Shown here in pieces: positions 53,899 to 62,337 of a stretch of 64,000 bases of DNA. How positions within the stretch are numbered: the stretch's first letter is position 1; each line of letters begins with the position of its first letter. The notes beneath the pieces were generated by a model. It saw only the letters and a program-made list of their open reading frames with translations. It was not told the origin of the DNA and ran no database searches. Location: positions 5,830,307-5,894,306 of the forward strand of contig NZ_JAGJBY010000001.1 of the NCBI RefSeq assembly GCF_020010905.1. Direction: 5' to 3'. The position numbers and the translations under genes are program-made. The DNA comes from Streptomyces acidiscabies (GTDB taxonomy: Bacteria; Actinomycetota; Actinomycetes; Streptomycetales; Streptomycetaceae).

Positions 53899-56094
53899 GT
53901 GTCTGAGTCTGATCCGGGATTGTTCGGCCGGGTGGATGCATTGGTCGCGTCGAGGTCCGCACTGCCGGCACCGGCGGAGCGCAAACGACTGCGCACCGCG
54001 CACGGCCTGACGCTCGACGAGGTGGCGGGAGCGCTCGGCGTACGCCGAGCGACGGTGGGCGGCTGGGAGTCCGGCAGGACGGAACCGAGACCACCGGAAC
54101 GGGACGGATACGCCCGGCTGCTCAAGCAACTCGCGGAGCTGTACCCCGAGGCCCCCGACTCGACGGCACCGGCGAAGGACACAGCAGCCCCCGCCACGAC
54201 TGCCGCGCCCCCGCCCACGACTGCTCCTGAGCCCGCGCCGGACACGCGAAGGACGGCCCCGGCTGCCGTAGAAGCCCCTTCGGGCACCCCCAGACCGGCT
54301 ACGCGGCAGCCGACGAAGACGAAGAAGGCGCCGAGGAAGACCCCCCCGCCGGAGCCCGCGACCGACCCGAGGTTCGAGAACGGCCCGCTGGCCGTGGTCG
54401 ACGTCGAGGACGGCCAGGTATCGGCGTACTGTGTCGGCGGCCTAGTCCTGGACATCCCCGCCCGCTCCCTGCCCGCGCTCATCGAGTGGACGCTGACCGA
54501 GGCCCGCCTCGGCCAGCCCCGCCTGCACCGCCACGGCCGCGACGCCGACCCGGTTCTCGTCCTCACCCTGGCCGCACTGGAGCGCTACGGCCTGCCCGCC
54601 GCCCTGTCGGAGGAGGAACGGCGCGCCGGACGGCTCCCGGACAGCCACCGGACGGTCAAGCAACTCCTCAAGGCGGGCTGGCAGTTGACCCAGCGGGGAT
54701 TCGGCCCATGGGCACGGATCTACCGCCCCGCAGAAGGCTCCCGGCGCCAGTGCGTCCAGGTGTGCATCCCCGCCTGGAACGCCCTGGACGTCCGCGAATG
54801 GGACCGCAAGGACGCCCCGGTCCTGCCCACGATGCACCCGGCCGACCTCGCCCGCTACCTCGGCACCTACGCACAGCGCGTGATGACGCCACGCGGCACG
54901 ACAGCGGTCACCGGCCTGGAACTGATGGTGGCCCTGCGCCCACCGACCCGCGCGGAGAAGGACGAGGCCACCGGCGAGTGGAAACGCGCGTTCAACCCGG
55001 ACGCGCTGACCGCTGTGTACGACGTGGTGGAGTGCGAGGTGCCGGACGAACACCCGCTGCTGAAGGGTAGGTTCGCCCGCCATCACCTGCGCACGCCCGC
55101 GGAGATGCTGATGGAGGAGCCCTACGACTGGTGCCGCCCGCTGACCGACGAGGAGTGCGCGAACTCCTACCTGGTCGCGGTCGATGTGAACATGTCGTTC
55201 GCGGCGGCGGCGAACGGTCTCACGCTCGGCCTGAACGGCCCGACCCACCTGAAGGACAACCCGCCGTTCGACCCGTCGCTGCCGGGTTCGTGGCTGGTCG
55301 ACCTGTCCCACGTGGACCTGTCGCGGGTACGGGTCGACGGTCACGGTGTGGACGCCGGGCTTCTCCCGTCCCCGTTCACTCCGTCCGGCGAGCCCCCTGC
55401 CGGCCCGGCCTGGTACGCCACCCCGACCGTCGCGTACGCGGTGGAGCTCGGTTTCGAGGTCGCCCCGACCGAGGCGTACGTCCGTACACAGTCCGGCCGT
55501 TACCTGGACGGCTGGTACAAGCGGCTGCGGGACGCCTACGTGGCGACGATGGCGGATCTCGGCGTCACCACCGACCTGGTGGGCCGGGAGTTCCTGGAGG
55601 CGATGGCCCGTACCGGGGACACCGACCCGGTGCTGGGCCTGCTGGCGACCGCCGTCAAGGCGACGGCGAAGGGCGGCATCGGCAAGCTGCGCCAGCGCAA
55701 CCGGGGCCAGGTGCCGTACTACGAGCCGTGGCCCGCGCTCGCGAGGGAGACCTGGCGTCCGGACATCCGGGCGGCGGTACTCGCGAACCAGCGCATCGGC
55801 ATCCACCGCAAGCTGCTGAAGACCGCCGCCATGGCCGGCGTGTACCCGGTGGCGATCGGCACGGACGCGGTCGTCTACCCCTCCGAGGGCCCGTCCCCGC
55901 TGGACGCCCTGCCGCACACCGTTGAGGGAAAGCCGCTGCCCGGCGGTTTCCGCCTCGGCGTGTCACCGGGCATGGTGAAGCACCAGGGCACGAGAACGGT
56001 CCTGTGGGCCGAGGAGCAGTTCGAGGAGGCGGGCACGGTCTTCAACCTCGCCAACCTCATCAAGACGGCTCCCGACATGGGTGAAGGGGAGTAG
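53899..56094 (+). CDS. tap: Telomere-associated protein Tap
   Basis: A 731-residue protein from GTG 53899, preceded by GGGAGG at 53885-53890; an in-frame ATG at 53875 would overlap the -10 box TATGGT. The N-terminus (SESDPGLFGRVDALVASRSALPAPAERKRLR, then the XRE-like LTLDEVAGALGVRRATVGGWESGRTEP) and the long C-terminal region (NSYLVAVDVNMSFAAAANGLTLGLN, GIGKLRQRNRGQVPYYEPWPALARETWRPDIRAAVLANQRIGIHRKLL) match Streptomyces Tap. Tap binds telomere 3' overhangs and recruits Tpg for end patching. Residues about 85-160 are a low-complexity Ala/Pro/Thr linker. Six nucleotides separate it from tpg. Confidence 0.92.
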   Translation: MSESDPGLFGRVDALVASRSALPAPAERKRLRTAHGLTLDEVAGALGVRRATVGGWESGRTEPRPPERDGYARLLKQLAELYPEAPDSTAPAKDTAAPATTAAPPPTTAPEPAPDTRRTAPAAVEAPSGTPRPATRQPTKTKKAPRKTPPPEPATDPRFENGPLAVVDVEDGQVSAYCVGGLVLDIPARSLPALIEWTLTEARLGQPRLHRHGRDADPVLVLTLAALERYGLPAALSEEERRAGRLPDSHRTVKQLLKAGWQLTQRGFGPWARIYRPAEGSRRQCVQVCIPAWNALDVREWDRKDAPVLPTMHPADLARYLGTYAQRVMTPRGTTAVTGLELMVALRPPTRAEKDEATGEWKRAFNPDALTAVYDVVECEVPDEHPLLKGRFARHHLRTPAEMLMEEPYDWCRPLTDEECANSYLVAVDVNMSFAAAANGLTLGLNGPTHLKDNPPFDPSLPGSWLVDLSHVDLSRVRVDGHGVDAGLLPSPFTPSGEPPAGPAWYATPTVAYAVELGFEVAPTEAYVRTQSGRYLDGWYKRLRDAYVATMADLGVTTDLVGREFLEAMARTGDTDPVLGLLATAVKATAKGGIGKLRQRNRGQVPYYEPWPALARETWRPDIRAAVLANQRIGIHRKLLKTAAMAGVYPVAIGTDAVVYPSEGPSPLDALPHTVEGKPLPGGFRLGVSPGMVKHQGTRTVLWAEEQFEEAGTVFNLANLIKTAPDMGEGE

Positions 56095-56100
56095 CCGACG

Positions 56101-56658
56101 ATGACGGACTCGGTCGGGGACGGCCTGGACGCGGCACTGGAATCGGCGTTCACGCGCCGTATCCCCCAGAGCGCCCAGGCCCAGATGAAGTACCTGGTGA
56201 AACAGCTCAAGGGCACCAGAGCCGCAGCCGAGGCGCTAGGCATCTCCCAGCGCACGGTGGAGCGTTACGTGGCGGGGAAACTGAAACGCCCTCGCCGTGA
56301 TCTGCGTGAGCGCCTGGAGCACGAGGTGAGGAACCGCTGGCAGCCCCAGGTCCGCGCCCGAGCGAAGAAGAAGGCGACGTCCACGGACGGCGTGATCGTC
56401 TCGACCCGAGCGCGGTTCGGTTTCACTGCGGCCCCCGGCACGACGGACGACGCCCGCACCCGCGACATCACCCAGGCCCTCCCGCCCCACTGGGCACAAC
56501 GCCTGTTCACGGCCCGCGACGCGGGCGCCGACGAACACCAACTCCGCGCGATCGCCGCAGACGCGCTGGCGGAGATGTACTTCCGCAACAACAACACGCG
56601 CGCGGCGGGCCTGGGAGTGGAGTTCACGGACGTGACGCACATCCGTATCGACCTGTAG
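56101..56658 (+). CDS. tpg: Telomere terminal protein Tpg
   Basis: A 185-residue terminal protein that becomes covalently attached to 5' telomere ends and primes end patching. The N-terminal part FTRRIPQSAQAQMKYLVKQLKGTRAAAEALGISQRTVERYVAGKLKRP is the conserved helix-turn-helix of Tpg. The middle STRARFGFTAAPGTTDDARTRDITQALPPHWAQRLF and the end AEMYFRNNNTRAAGLGVEFTDVTHIRI are likewise family-specific. It is encoded directly after tap, the standard order. A linear replicon is therefore very likely. Confidence 0.94.
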   Translation: MTDSVGDGLDAALESAFTRRIPQSAQAQMKYLVKQLKGTRAAAEALGISQRTVERYVAGKLKRPRRDLRERLEHEVRNRWQPQVRARAKKKATSTDGVIVSTRARFGFTAAPGTTDDARTRDITQALPPHWAQRLFTARDAGADEHQLRAIAADALAEMYFRNNNTRAAGLGVEFTDVTHIRIDL

Positions 56659-56684
56659 TTGTGCCGGGCTGGGAACATTTCCAT

Positions 56685-56697
56685 CATTTTCAAAATG
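56685..56697. promoter_or_regulatory. AT-rich palindrome CATTTT-C-AAAATG
   Basis: A perfect 13-bp palindrome in an unusually A/T-rich stretch between tpg and the small secreted protein gene. TATGTT (56723-56728) further on is a plausible -10 box. Candidate operator. Confidence 0.4.
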
Positions 56698-56794
56698 CTG
56701 GCAACCGATTCTGGTCGATGCCTATGTTGGGGAACGCCGAAAGGGAATTCCCATGGCGACGGATACACGTCGCGTCGACAACAGGGGGATCTAC

Positions 56795-57145
56795 ATGATC
56801 AAGAGCCATATAACAGGGGCGGTGGCTTCGATAGCGCTGGTCCTGGGGGGTGCGCTGACCTTCGCACCCAGCGCTGTGGCGGACAACGGTTCGTCGTCGG
56901 CCGCTGTCCCGGCGTCCGGCGATCTCGCGCTGCTGCAAGCGTGTTGGGGGCAGCGGGTGACCGGCAGCGCAGGCCACTACGGGAACAGCTCCTGGTGCGA
57001 CTCGGGGCGGTACCGCGAGGTGATCAGGTGCGAGACGCTGGGAGGCTATCGCTATGTCCACTACGGCCCCTACGTATGGGCGCCCGAGCGGAGCACCGCA
57101 TGGTGCAACCTCGGTGACAGGGTTGTCGGGGACTGGCTGGAATAA
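56795..57145 (+). CDS. Small secreted protein with four cysteines
   Basis: A 116-residue protein. The signal peptide (residues 1-33: MIKSHITGAVASIALVLGGA...APSAVA) is cleaved before DNGSS. The mature part of about 83 residues has four Cys (QACWGQ, SSWCDSG, VIRCETL, TAWCNLG), presumably two disulfides, and many aromatic/Gly residues (YRYVHYGPYVWAPERS). AGGGGGA precedes ATG 56795. No family recognised; it could be an extracellular inhibitor, toxin-like or wall-associated peptide. Confidence 0.75.
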   Translation: MIKSHITGAVASIALVLGGALTFAPSAVADNGSSSAAVPASGDLALLQACWGQRVTGSAGHYGNSSWCDSGRYREVIRCETLGGYRYVHYGPYVWAPERSTAWCNLGDRVVGDWLE

Positions 57146-57224
57146 GTTCCGGAAATCCTTGGTCCCGGAGGAAGAGCAGGGGTTCTCATCCCGTAGGTGA
57201 CCTTGGAAAGCCGCGCCTTTATAG

Positions 57225-57266
57225 TGAGGTGGCGGGGGCGGAAACGTTCTCGGCCCCGCCACCTCA
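57225..57266. terminator. Perfect 13-bp hairpin downstream of the secreted protein gene
   Basis: TGAGGTGGCGGGG (57225-57237) pairs with CCCCGCCACCTCA (57254-57266) around a 16-nt loop. It lies 80 nt after the preceding stop, followed by CCCC. Likely terminator; the loop is longer than usual. Confidence 0.7.
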
Positions 57267-57310
57267 CCCCGCTTTCCCGTCCGTTGCCCCGGCTGGCCCC
57301 AGCGAGGCGG

Positions 57311-57341
57311 GGTGAAAGGGGTTCATTGAACCTCTTTCATC
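57311..57341. repeat. Abutting inverted IS end (third terminal-repeat copy)
   Basis: GGTGAAAGGGGTTC (57311-57324) is the reverse complement, with two mismatches, of GAACCTCTTTCATC (57328-57341), the left end of the element at 57329. The two copies face away from each other across ATT. This looks like the right end of a second, otherwise lost copy of the same element, or a junction of two insertions. Confidence 0.55.
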
Positions 57342-57799
57342 CTGGGGTCTGAGGAGTGAAACAGGCTGGTCAGGTGGGGTGACGTGGCGAAGCCCCTCGT
57401 CGTTGGTGTGGTGATCTCACTCAACACGCCGACGGCCGGGGGGCTTCGTCCCGCACGAGCTGGTTGAGCATGTCTCCTGGCTCATCTACACCCGAAGGCG
57501 TGAACTTGGCTCGACGTGGCGGAAGTTGAGCTGCTTCAAGCAGGCCCTCCTGGCACTGGCTCAGCTGCGGAAGAACGAGACGTTCGCTCAGGTCGGCGCC
57601 GGGTTCGGGGTGTCGGAGGCGACGGCATGGCGCTACGTCGACGAGACGCTCGACGTCCTGGCCGCCTGGGCACCGGGCCTCCACGAGGCCCTGCTCGGAC
57701 TGGGCGAAGGAGACTTCGTCATCGTCGACGGCACACTCATCCCGACCGACCGCATCAAGGCACCCTGATGACCTGCACATATTCAGGATGAAAGAGGTT
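57329..57799 (+). mobile_element. Internally deleted IS5-like element with perfect 16-bp terminal inverted repeats
   Basis: AACCTCTTTCATCCTG (57329-57344) is exactly repeated in inverse as CAGGATGAAAGAGGTT (57784-57799), bounding a 471-bp unit. It contains only the first part of a transposase, stopping just after the first catalytic Asp region. It is non-autonomous and would need a full-length relative in trans. The flanks do not show an obvious target duplication beyond two or three bases. Confidence 0.82.
57415..57768 (+). pseudogene. Truncated IS5/IS4-type transposase
   Basis: The frame reads FVPHELVEHVSWLIYTRRRELGSTWRKL...CFKQALLALAQLRKNETFAQVGAGFGVSEATAWRYVDETLDVLAAWAPGLHEAL...DFVIVDGTLIPTDRI and then stops. 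It holds the helix-turn-helix and the first DDE Asp (VDGT) of the transposase family common in Streptomyces. The remaining two thirds, including the second and third catalytic residues, are missing. No start codon is clear. It cannot be active. Confidence 0.82.
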
Positions 57800-57825
57800 T
57801 GCTGACAAGGAGAAGGACGGTCCAC

Positions 57826-58101
57826 GTGCGCCTGCTTGATGACCTCCAGAGAGGTCTTACGACGCGGTACAACCAGATCGCCACTTCTCGGCGATCGAGT
57901 TTCGGTCGCGAGGTGCAGTACGCCGCGTGCTGGATCCGCAAGCAGTCCCCCCTCATGGCGATCATCGATGAAGCCCGTCACGTTGAGGAACTGCCTCCAC
58001 TGGAGGAGTGGCTGAGGCAGTGCGCGAACAACGACGGCGTGCTCTGGCCGACGGAAACCGAGGAAGGCAGGGCAGTACTCAGCTGCGCACTGCGGCCATA
58101 G
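57826..58101 (+). CDS. Hypothetical protein, possibly truncated
   Basis: A 91-residue frame from GTG 57826, preceded by a strong AGGAGAAGGA. Sequence features: DDLQRGLTTRYNQIATSRRSSFGREVQYAACWIRKQSPLMAIIDEA and LEEWLRQCANNDGVLWPTETEEGRAVL. It starts 26 nt beyond the IS element and ends in the pseudogene-rich area, so it may be the 5' part of a longer gene. Family unknown. Confidence 0.5.
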   Translation: MRLLDDLQRGLTTRYNQIATSRRSSFGREVQYAACWIRKQSPLMAIIDEARHVEELPPLEEWLRQCANNDGVLWPTETEEGRAVLSCALRP

Positions 58102-58363
58102 ATGAACTGGGTGGCGGGCGCGCTGACCGTACGGCCGCAGTCTCGCAGGGTATGCACGCTGCGACGAGCGTGATCGGATGCCCGGCACGCATCGAGGGTC
58201 GCGTCGAGGACGGCCAGGGACGGAGCCGAGGTACCAAACTCGGCGTTCTGGATGGTGCTACAGCGAGAGCGCGCTGGCTGAGCCGCGCGTTTTTGCGCAG
58301 CGTGGCCAGATGCGCAGCGAGCGGGGCATAGGGGGCGTGTGCGGTGAGGTTGGGGGAGGGCAT
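58083..58363 (-). pseudogene. Frameshifted XRE-family regulator remnant
   Basis: From ATG 58363 the frame reads APLAAHLATLRKNARLSQRALA, the first half of an XRE helix-turn-helix. The continuation STIQNAEFGTSAPSLAVLDATLDACRASDHARR is in another frame, after a small deletion. Together they match the usual LSQR-LA...SRSTIQNAE...VLDA-LDACGA pattern. Nothing of the longer C-terminal part remains. Confidence 0.75.
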
Positions 58364-58372
58364 GCCGGGCGC

Positions 58373-58648
58373 CTACCTGCCCACACCGGAGCGGATCGCG
58401 GCCTCGGCCAGGACGGCAATCAGGCGGCGCCCGCCGCCGGCGAGCGCAAGAGTGCCTGCGCCGGTGGCACCGCAGCCACCAAGCAGGGCAAGGATGTCAC
58501 CGACCGGCGTCCCCTCATGGAACAGCAGAGTGCCGAGCGTGAGGAACACGACCAGCAGAATCAACGCCTGAGTCGGGCCCAGCGCCCCGGGGAGAGGGGG
58601 GCAGTGTGCGAGCGGGGACAGAACGGGTGGTTCACGCAATGACTCCAT
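58373..58648 (-). CDS. Small two-helix membrane protein
   Basis: A 91-residue frame from ATG 58648. After PTQ come two hydrophobic segments, ALILLVVFLTLGTLLF and GDILALLGGCGATGAGTLALAGG, and an Arg-containing tail. It resembles the small membrane proteins that accompany integrative/conjugative elements, but no tra gene is present. The frame is open upstream to 58771. The stretch 58649-58854 shows no other gene I can support. Confidence 0.45.
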   Translation of the reverse strand: MESLREPPVLSPLAHCPPLPGALGPTQALILLVVFLTLGTLLFHEGTPVGDILALLGGCGATGAGTLALAGGGRRLIAVLAEAAIRSGVGR

Positions 58649-58854
58649 CGGGCGGTGGGATCCCGGCACGGCGGCCGGTTTGGCGAACTCCTTCGCCTGG
58701 GGTGTGGTCTTGGGGCAGCGGCGTGCGGGAGGGCGGCGCCGGCCAGGAGTGCCCACAGGGTGTCGCGGCACTTCTGCCGCAGGAGGGCATGTCGGGAAGG
58801 GTTCAGGTCTGGCAAGCGCAAGTGGTTGAGCGCGGCAAGGCCATCGCGTGGCGG

Positions 58855-59085
58855 TCAGGTGAGGAGGGCGGTGAAGGTGCCGACGTCGATCCGGCCCTCG
58901 GCGATGCCGCGCAACGTCTGGCGGTACTCACCCTGGCTGCTGCCGAACGGCCCGTACATGTCCAGCTCCCTGCCGACCACCACCCCGGGGTCGATCGTGT
59001 CGGGGCGCAGGCAGACACCGGCCAGCACGATCTCCGCACCAGCCGGTGCGCCGTCGACGACCCGGGCGAGAACCTGGGCACTCGG
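58855..59085 (-). pseudogene. C-terminal remnant of a zinc-type alcohol dehydrogenase
   Basis: The minus strand reads QVLARVVDGAPAGAEIVLAGVCLRPDTIDPGVVVGREL...QTLRGIAEGRIDVGTFTALLT and stops at 58857-58855. This is the last third of a medium-chain dehydrogenase (nicotinamide-side beta strand IVLAGVCL and RGIAEGRIDV). A further TECPG segment just upstream is in another frame. The rest of the gene is missing, cut at the cellulase boundary. Confidence 0.72.
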
Positions 59086-60582
59086 TTATGGGGTCGGGTA
59101 GGGGTCTTGGCTGATCAGGTGGGCCCTCAGACCCTCTCCGACGCCGGGTTCGGGGGTGCCCGCCCAGTCCTTGATGAGCACGCCACCACTGCTGCATCCC
59201 CAGGGGTTCCAGGTCCACGCGAGATAACTCATGGCGTGCGCATCGGCCCAGTTGACCAACTGTTGCATGTAGTCGAAACCGCAGTTGTCCTGGCCGAATT
59301 CACCGATGACGACGGGCACGTGCTGGGCGAGCGGCGCGACTTGACTGTCCCAGCAGGACACCGTCGCACAGGCGTTGAAGCTGTACGCATGCCATGACGC
59401 GGCAATGTTGTTCAGCGGGTCGTTCGGCATGTGCGTCAGCCACTCGCGCATGTCGTTGGCCCACTCAAGGCCGCCCAGCATGAGGACGTTGGTCGCGCCG
59501 GTGGCCCGGACCGCGTCGACCAGGTCCTGCATGCCAGCCGTCTCGTACGGGAGGCCCGTGCAGGTGCCGCCGTCGCGCCAGCACTGCCAGCCGACGGTCT
59601 TGTCCCAGTCGGCGGCGATCTCCGGGTACGGCTCGTTGAACAGATCGAGGACGACGGCGTCATTGCCCTTGAAGGCGCCTGCGACACCGGTCCAGAACTG
59701 GGGGGAGTACTGCGCGTCCGGCATGGGTTTTTGGCAGGTCGCGGTGGCGTCCTTGCAGTGCCAGTCCGGCCCGTTGGTATAGGCGCCCCGCGTCCAGTGC
59801 AGGTCGAGGATCGGGGTGATGCCATTGGCGACCAGCAGGTCGACGTAATCTTTGACGCCCTGCTGGTAAGCGGTCCCCTTGGGCGAGCCGTTGAGTCCGA
59901 GCCAGCATTCCTCGTTCAACGGCACACGTACCGCGTGGATGTTCCAGGTCTTCATCGCGTCGACGGAAGCCTGGTCGACCGGACCGCCGTCCCACAGGCC
60001 CTTGCCCTGAACACACGCGTACTCACCGCTGGAGCGGTCCACGCCCAGCAGCCGGTACGGCTTGCCGCTCGCGGTGACGATCGTGTTGCCGGAAACCTTC
60101 AGCTCCGGGGCCGGACCGCTGGGACCGCCGGTCGGTGTGGTGGTGGGGCTGGGGGTCGGGGATGTCACCGAGCCGGTACAGGTCACGCCGTTGAGCGCAA
60201 CCGATGCGGGTTGCGGATTGGCGCCCTTCCACGCGCCGTTGAACCCGATGGACGCCGACCCGCCGGTGTCCAGCGTTGCGTTCCAGCCGAGGTCGGTGGC
60301 GGACACGTGGGTGCCGGACTGTGCCCAGGTGGCGCTCCAGCCGTTGGTGACCTTCTGGTCGGAGTCCGGGAAGTCGAACGTCGCGGTCCACCCTCGCACG
60401 GGGGAGCCGAGATTGGTGATGGCCAGGTCCGCGGTGAACCCTCCCGGCCATTCGCTCTGCACCTTGTACACGACCGAGCAGCCGGTGGCGGCTGCCGATG
60501 CGGGCAGGGTGGCGACGGCAAGGCCACCCAGGATCAGTGCACCGGCGGCACCGGTGGCCATTAAGGCGTGACGACGTTTCAC
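59086..60582 (-). CDS. Secreted GH5 cellulase with N-terminal CBM2
   Basis: A 498-residue endo-beta-1,4-glucanase-type enzyme. Signal peptide 1-31 (ending LPASAA); CBM2 about 33-135 (CSVVYKVQSEWPGGFTADLAITNLG ... FNGAWKGANPQPASVALNG); Thr/Pro linker; GH5 domain from about 160. Acid/base Glu lies in LDLFNEPYPE and the nucleophile Glu in VVIGEFGQDNC; HWHAY-type and WTWNPWGCSSGG segments are present. Codon 7 is TTA (plus-strand 60562-60564), implying bldA dependence. It is co-oriented with the CBM2 gene, from which it is separated by an IS256 remnant. It binds and cleaves crystalline or amorphous cellulose. Confidence 0.95.
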   Translation of the reverse strand: MKRRHALMATGAAGALILGGLAVATLPASAAATGCSVVYKVQSEWPGGFTADLAITNLGSPVRGWTATFDFPDSDQKVTNGWSATWAQSGTHVSATDLGWNATLDTGGSASIGFNGAWKGANPQPASVALNGVTCTGSVTSPTPSPTTTPTGGPSGPAPELKVSGNTIVTASGKPYRLLGVDRSSGEYACVQGKGLWDGGPVDQASVDAMKTWNIHAVRVPLNEECWLGLNGSPKGTAYQQGVKDYVDLLVANGITPILDLHWTRGAYTNGPDWHCKDATATCQKPMPDAQYSPQFWTGVAGAFKGNDAVVLDLFNEPYPEIAADWDKTVGWQCWRDGGTCTGLPYETAGMQDLVDAVRATGATNVLMLGGLEWANDMREWLTHMPNDPLNNIAASWHAYSFNACATVSCWDSQVAPLAQHVPVVIGEFGQDNCGFDYMQQLVNWADAHAMSYLAWTWNPWGCSSGGVLIKDWAGTPEPGVGEGLRAHLISQDPYPTP

Positions 60583-60612
60583 TTGATCTCCTCGTTGCCG
60601 TAAGGGATCGAT

Positions 60613-60693
60613 GAGCTCGATACCCAGCTGATCGACGAGCTGGTGAGCCCGGCCCAGGCCGAGGGCCTGCAGCTGACCGGTCCACCAGGCGGG
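60613..60693 (+). pseudogene. IS256-family transposase N-terminal remnant
   Basis: The plus strand reads QLIDELVSPAQAEGLQLTGP, the conserved opening of Streptomyces IS256/mutator transposases (ELIDELVSRAQAEGLQLTG), and then diverges. About 27 codons remain. It lies in the 190-nt gap between the cellulase and CBM2 genes and was probably left by an insertion and deletion. Confidence 0.72.
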
Positions 60694-60773
60694 TACTGCG
60701 TGCCGTACGGATCAAGGAATCAACAACTGTCGCGCGTTCAGGTCCTGTCTTCCCGACGGATCCCACGCGGGCA

Positions 60774-61940
60774 TCAGCAGCCGATCGGTGAGGAGCCCAG
60801 GGCCACGTCGTCGAACCAGAGGGTGTCGTCCCCGGTGCCGTAGCTCTCCCAGCCCAGGCGCAGGCCGGTGGGGCGGGGAAGGGTCCTGCGGGCGAGCCAC
60901 TGCCCGTCGACGTTCTGGGTCGGTACCCCGTCCACGTGCAGTCCGGCGATCTCCTGGTCGTCGACCCAGGTGCGCATGGACTGGGCGGTGGTGTCGATCT
61001 GGTACCGCAGGCACAGCCACCGGCCGGTCGCCAGCGGGGTGCTGAGCGCGACACCCGCCGGGCTCTGTTCCGGCAGCGTCGCGTCGTCGCTCTCGCGGTT
61101 CCACTGCAGCGCGCCGTTCTGCCCGCCGACGCGCAGCGCCTTGCCGCCCTGCGAGGCGTCCGGCATGGACACGAAAGTGACGTGGCTGATGGGCAGGGCG
61201 GTGGTGTGCCGGACCCGCATCCGCACGTACACCACGGGCCCGACGGAGGACAGATCACGGGTGGAGGCTGCGAAGACGTGGTTGCAGTAGCCGGCGCCGC
61301 CGTCGACGCGCAGCGACCTGGTGCCGCTGTAGGCGACGGACGTGTCGACAACGACCTTCCCCGTTCCCTGGCAGTCGGGTGCCGTGATCTGCCAGTTGCC
61401 CGAGGGCACGGTCCCGGTCTGGTCCTCGAAGTCGGAGCAGATGGCCGCCCCGGCCCCGACGCATTCGGCCGGAGTCGTGGGTGTCGGCGTCGGCGTCGGC
61501 GTGGGAGTCGCGGTTCCGCCGCACGGAGCGCCGTTCAGGGCGAAAGCGGTGGGGGCGGGGTCGGTGGTGCGCCAGGTGCCCTGGAGGCCGAAGTCCACGG
61601 ACCCGCCGGCGGCGAGCACGGCATTGTGCGCGGCGTTCACGGCAGTCGCCGCGCTGCCCGACTGGGTGACCTGCGCGTTCCAGGCGGACGTGATCTGCTG
61701 GTCGCCGCCGTAGGCCCACTCCAGCCGCCAGCCGTTCAGGGCGGCGCCGAGATTCGTGACGCGGATCTGGGCGGTGAAGCCGCCGGCCCACTCGTTGGTG
61801 GTGTACGTGACCGTGCAGCCCGTCGGCGCGCCCTGTGCGCGCGACGTCGCGACGGCGGGAAGGGCAACCGCCACCACGGTCAGCACCAATGCCCACAGGG
61901 GCAGCCGGTGGTGGCGCACGCGTAATGAAGTCATGGCCAT
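60774..61940 (-). CDS. Secreted CBM2 protein with concanavalin-like C-terminal domain
   Basis: A 388-residue cellulose-binding protein. Signal peptide (LPLWALVLTVVAVALPAVATSRAQGA); CBM2 about 41-145 (CTVTYTTNEWAGGFTAQIRVTNLG, FALNGAPCG); PTPTPT linker; then about 215 residues with CSDFEDQ, SLRVDGGAGYCNHVF, VVYVRMRVRHTTALP and LRLGWESYG...LWFDDVALG, a concanavalin/laminin-G-like sandwich without glycosidase residues I can name. The start may be GTG 61946, ATG 61940 or ATG 61934. It has an early TTA codon (plus-strand 61923-61925). The CebR box lies 226 bp upstream, so it is induced by cellobiose-type sugars. Its role is cellulose adhesion or assisting cellulases. Confidence 0.9.
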   Translation of the reverse strand: MAMTSLRVRHHRLPLWALVLTVVAVALPAVATSRAQGAPTGCTVTYTTNEWAGGFTAQIRVTNLGAALNGWRLEWAYGGDQQITSAWNAQVTQSGSAATAVNAAHNAVLAAGGSVDFGLQGTWRTTDPAPTAFALNGAPCGGTATPTPTPTPTPTTPAECVGAGAAICSDFEDQTGTVPSGNWQITAPDCQGTGKVVVDTSVAYSGTRSLRVDGGAGYCNHVFAASTRDLSSVGPVVYVRMRVRHTTALPISHVTFVSMPDASQGGKALRVGGQNGALQWNRESDDATLPEQSPAGVALSTPLATGRWLCLRYQIDTTAQSMRTWVDDQEIAGLHVDGVPTQNVDGQWLARRTLPRPTGLRLGWESYGTGDDTLWFDDVALGSSPIGC

Positions 61941-62165
61941 GATCACTCTCTCGCGGGAGTCAGGACGTGGTGCAGAGGAGTGTGCCGAGGTCTCGGTCGT
62001 CGCCGTTGAGCGTCATGCCCCACACAGCAATGCGCTTTCGGGCGGGCGAGCGGTGGATCGAAAGAAGCCGCATGTGGGGATCCGCCTTCTTCGTGACGGG
62101 GCGCCGTGACGTTCGTGTGGGACTGCTTTCGGAGTGAGGAGAGTGAGCGCTGGAGCACCTTCTTG

Positions 62166-62179
62166 TGGGAGCGCTCCCA
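62166..62179. promoter_or_regulatory. CebR box TGGGAGCGCTCCCA
   Basis: A perfect 14-bp palindrome identical to the cellobiose-responsive repressor CebR operator of Streptomyces and Thermobifida, 5' of the CBM2 gene on the minus strand. Cello-oligosaccharides release CebR, so the CBM2 gene and possibly the downstream cellulase should be cellulose-induced. The remainder of 61941-62337 shows no gene. Confidence 0.92.
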
Positions 62180-62337
62180 TAGTCTCCGTATCCGGGACTG
62201 TAGAAGAGGGCCATGACCCTGACAAGAGGTCGCGTTCCCGTCGGAGTTTTCGCCGTGTCCGGGCTGGGAGTGTGCCCCGCCCGGACAGGGGGTGGAGTCG
62301 GTTGGGGTTCGGCCTCTGCTTGGTGCCGCTACAGGTT

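Noticed and set aside
58561..58821. 86-codon minus-strand frame
   Set aside because: TTG start, Arg/Pro/His-rich, overlaps the better-supported small membrane protein frame.
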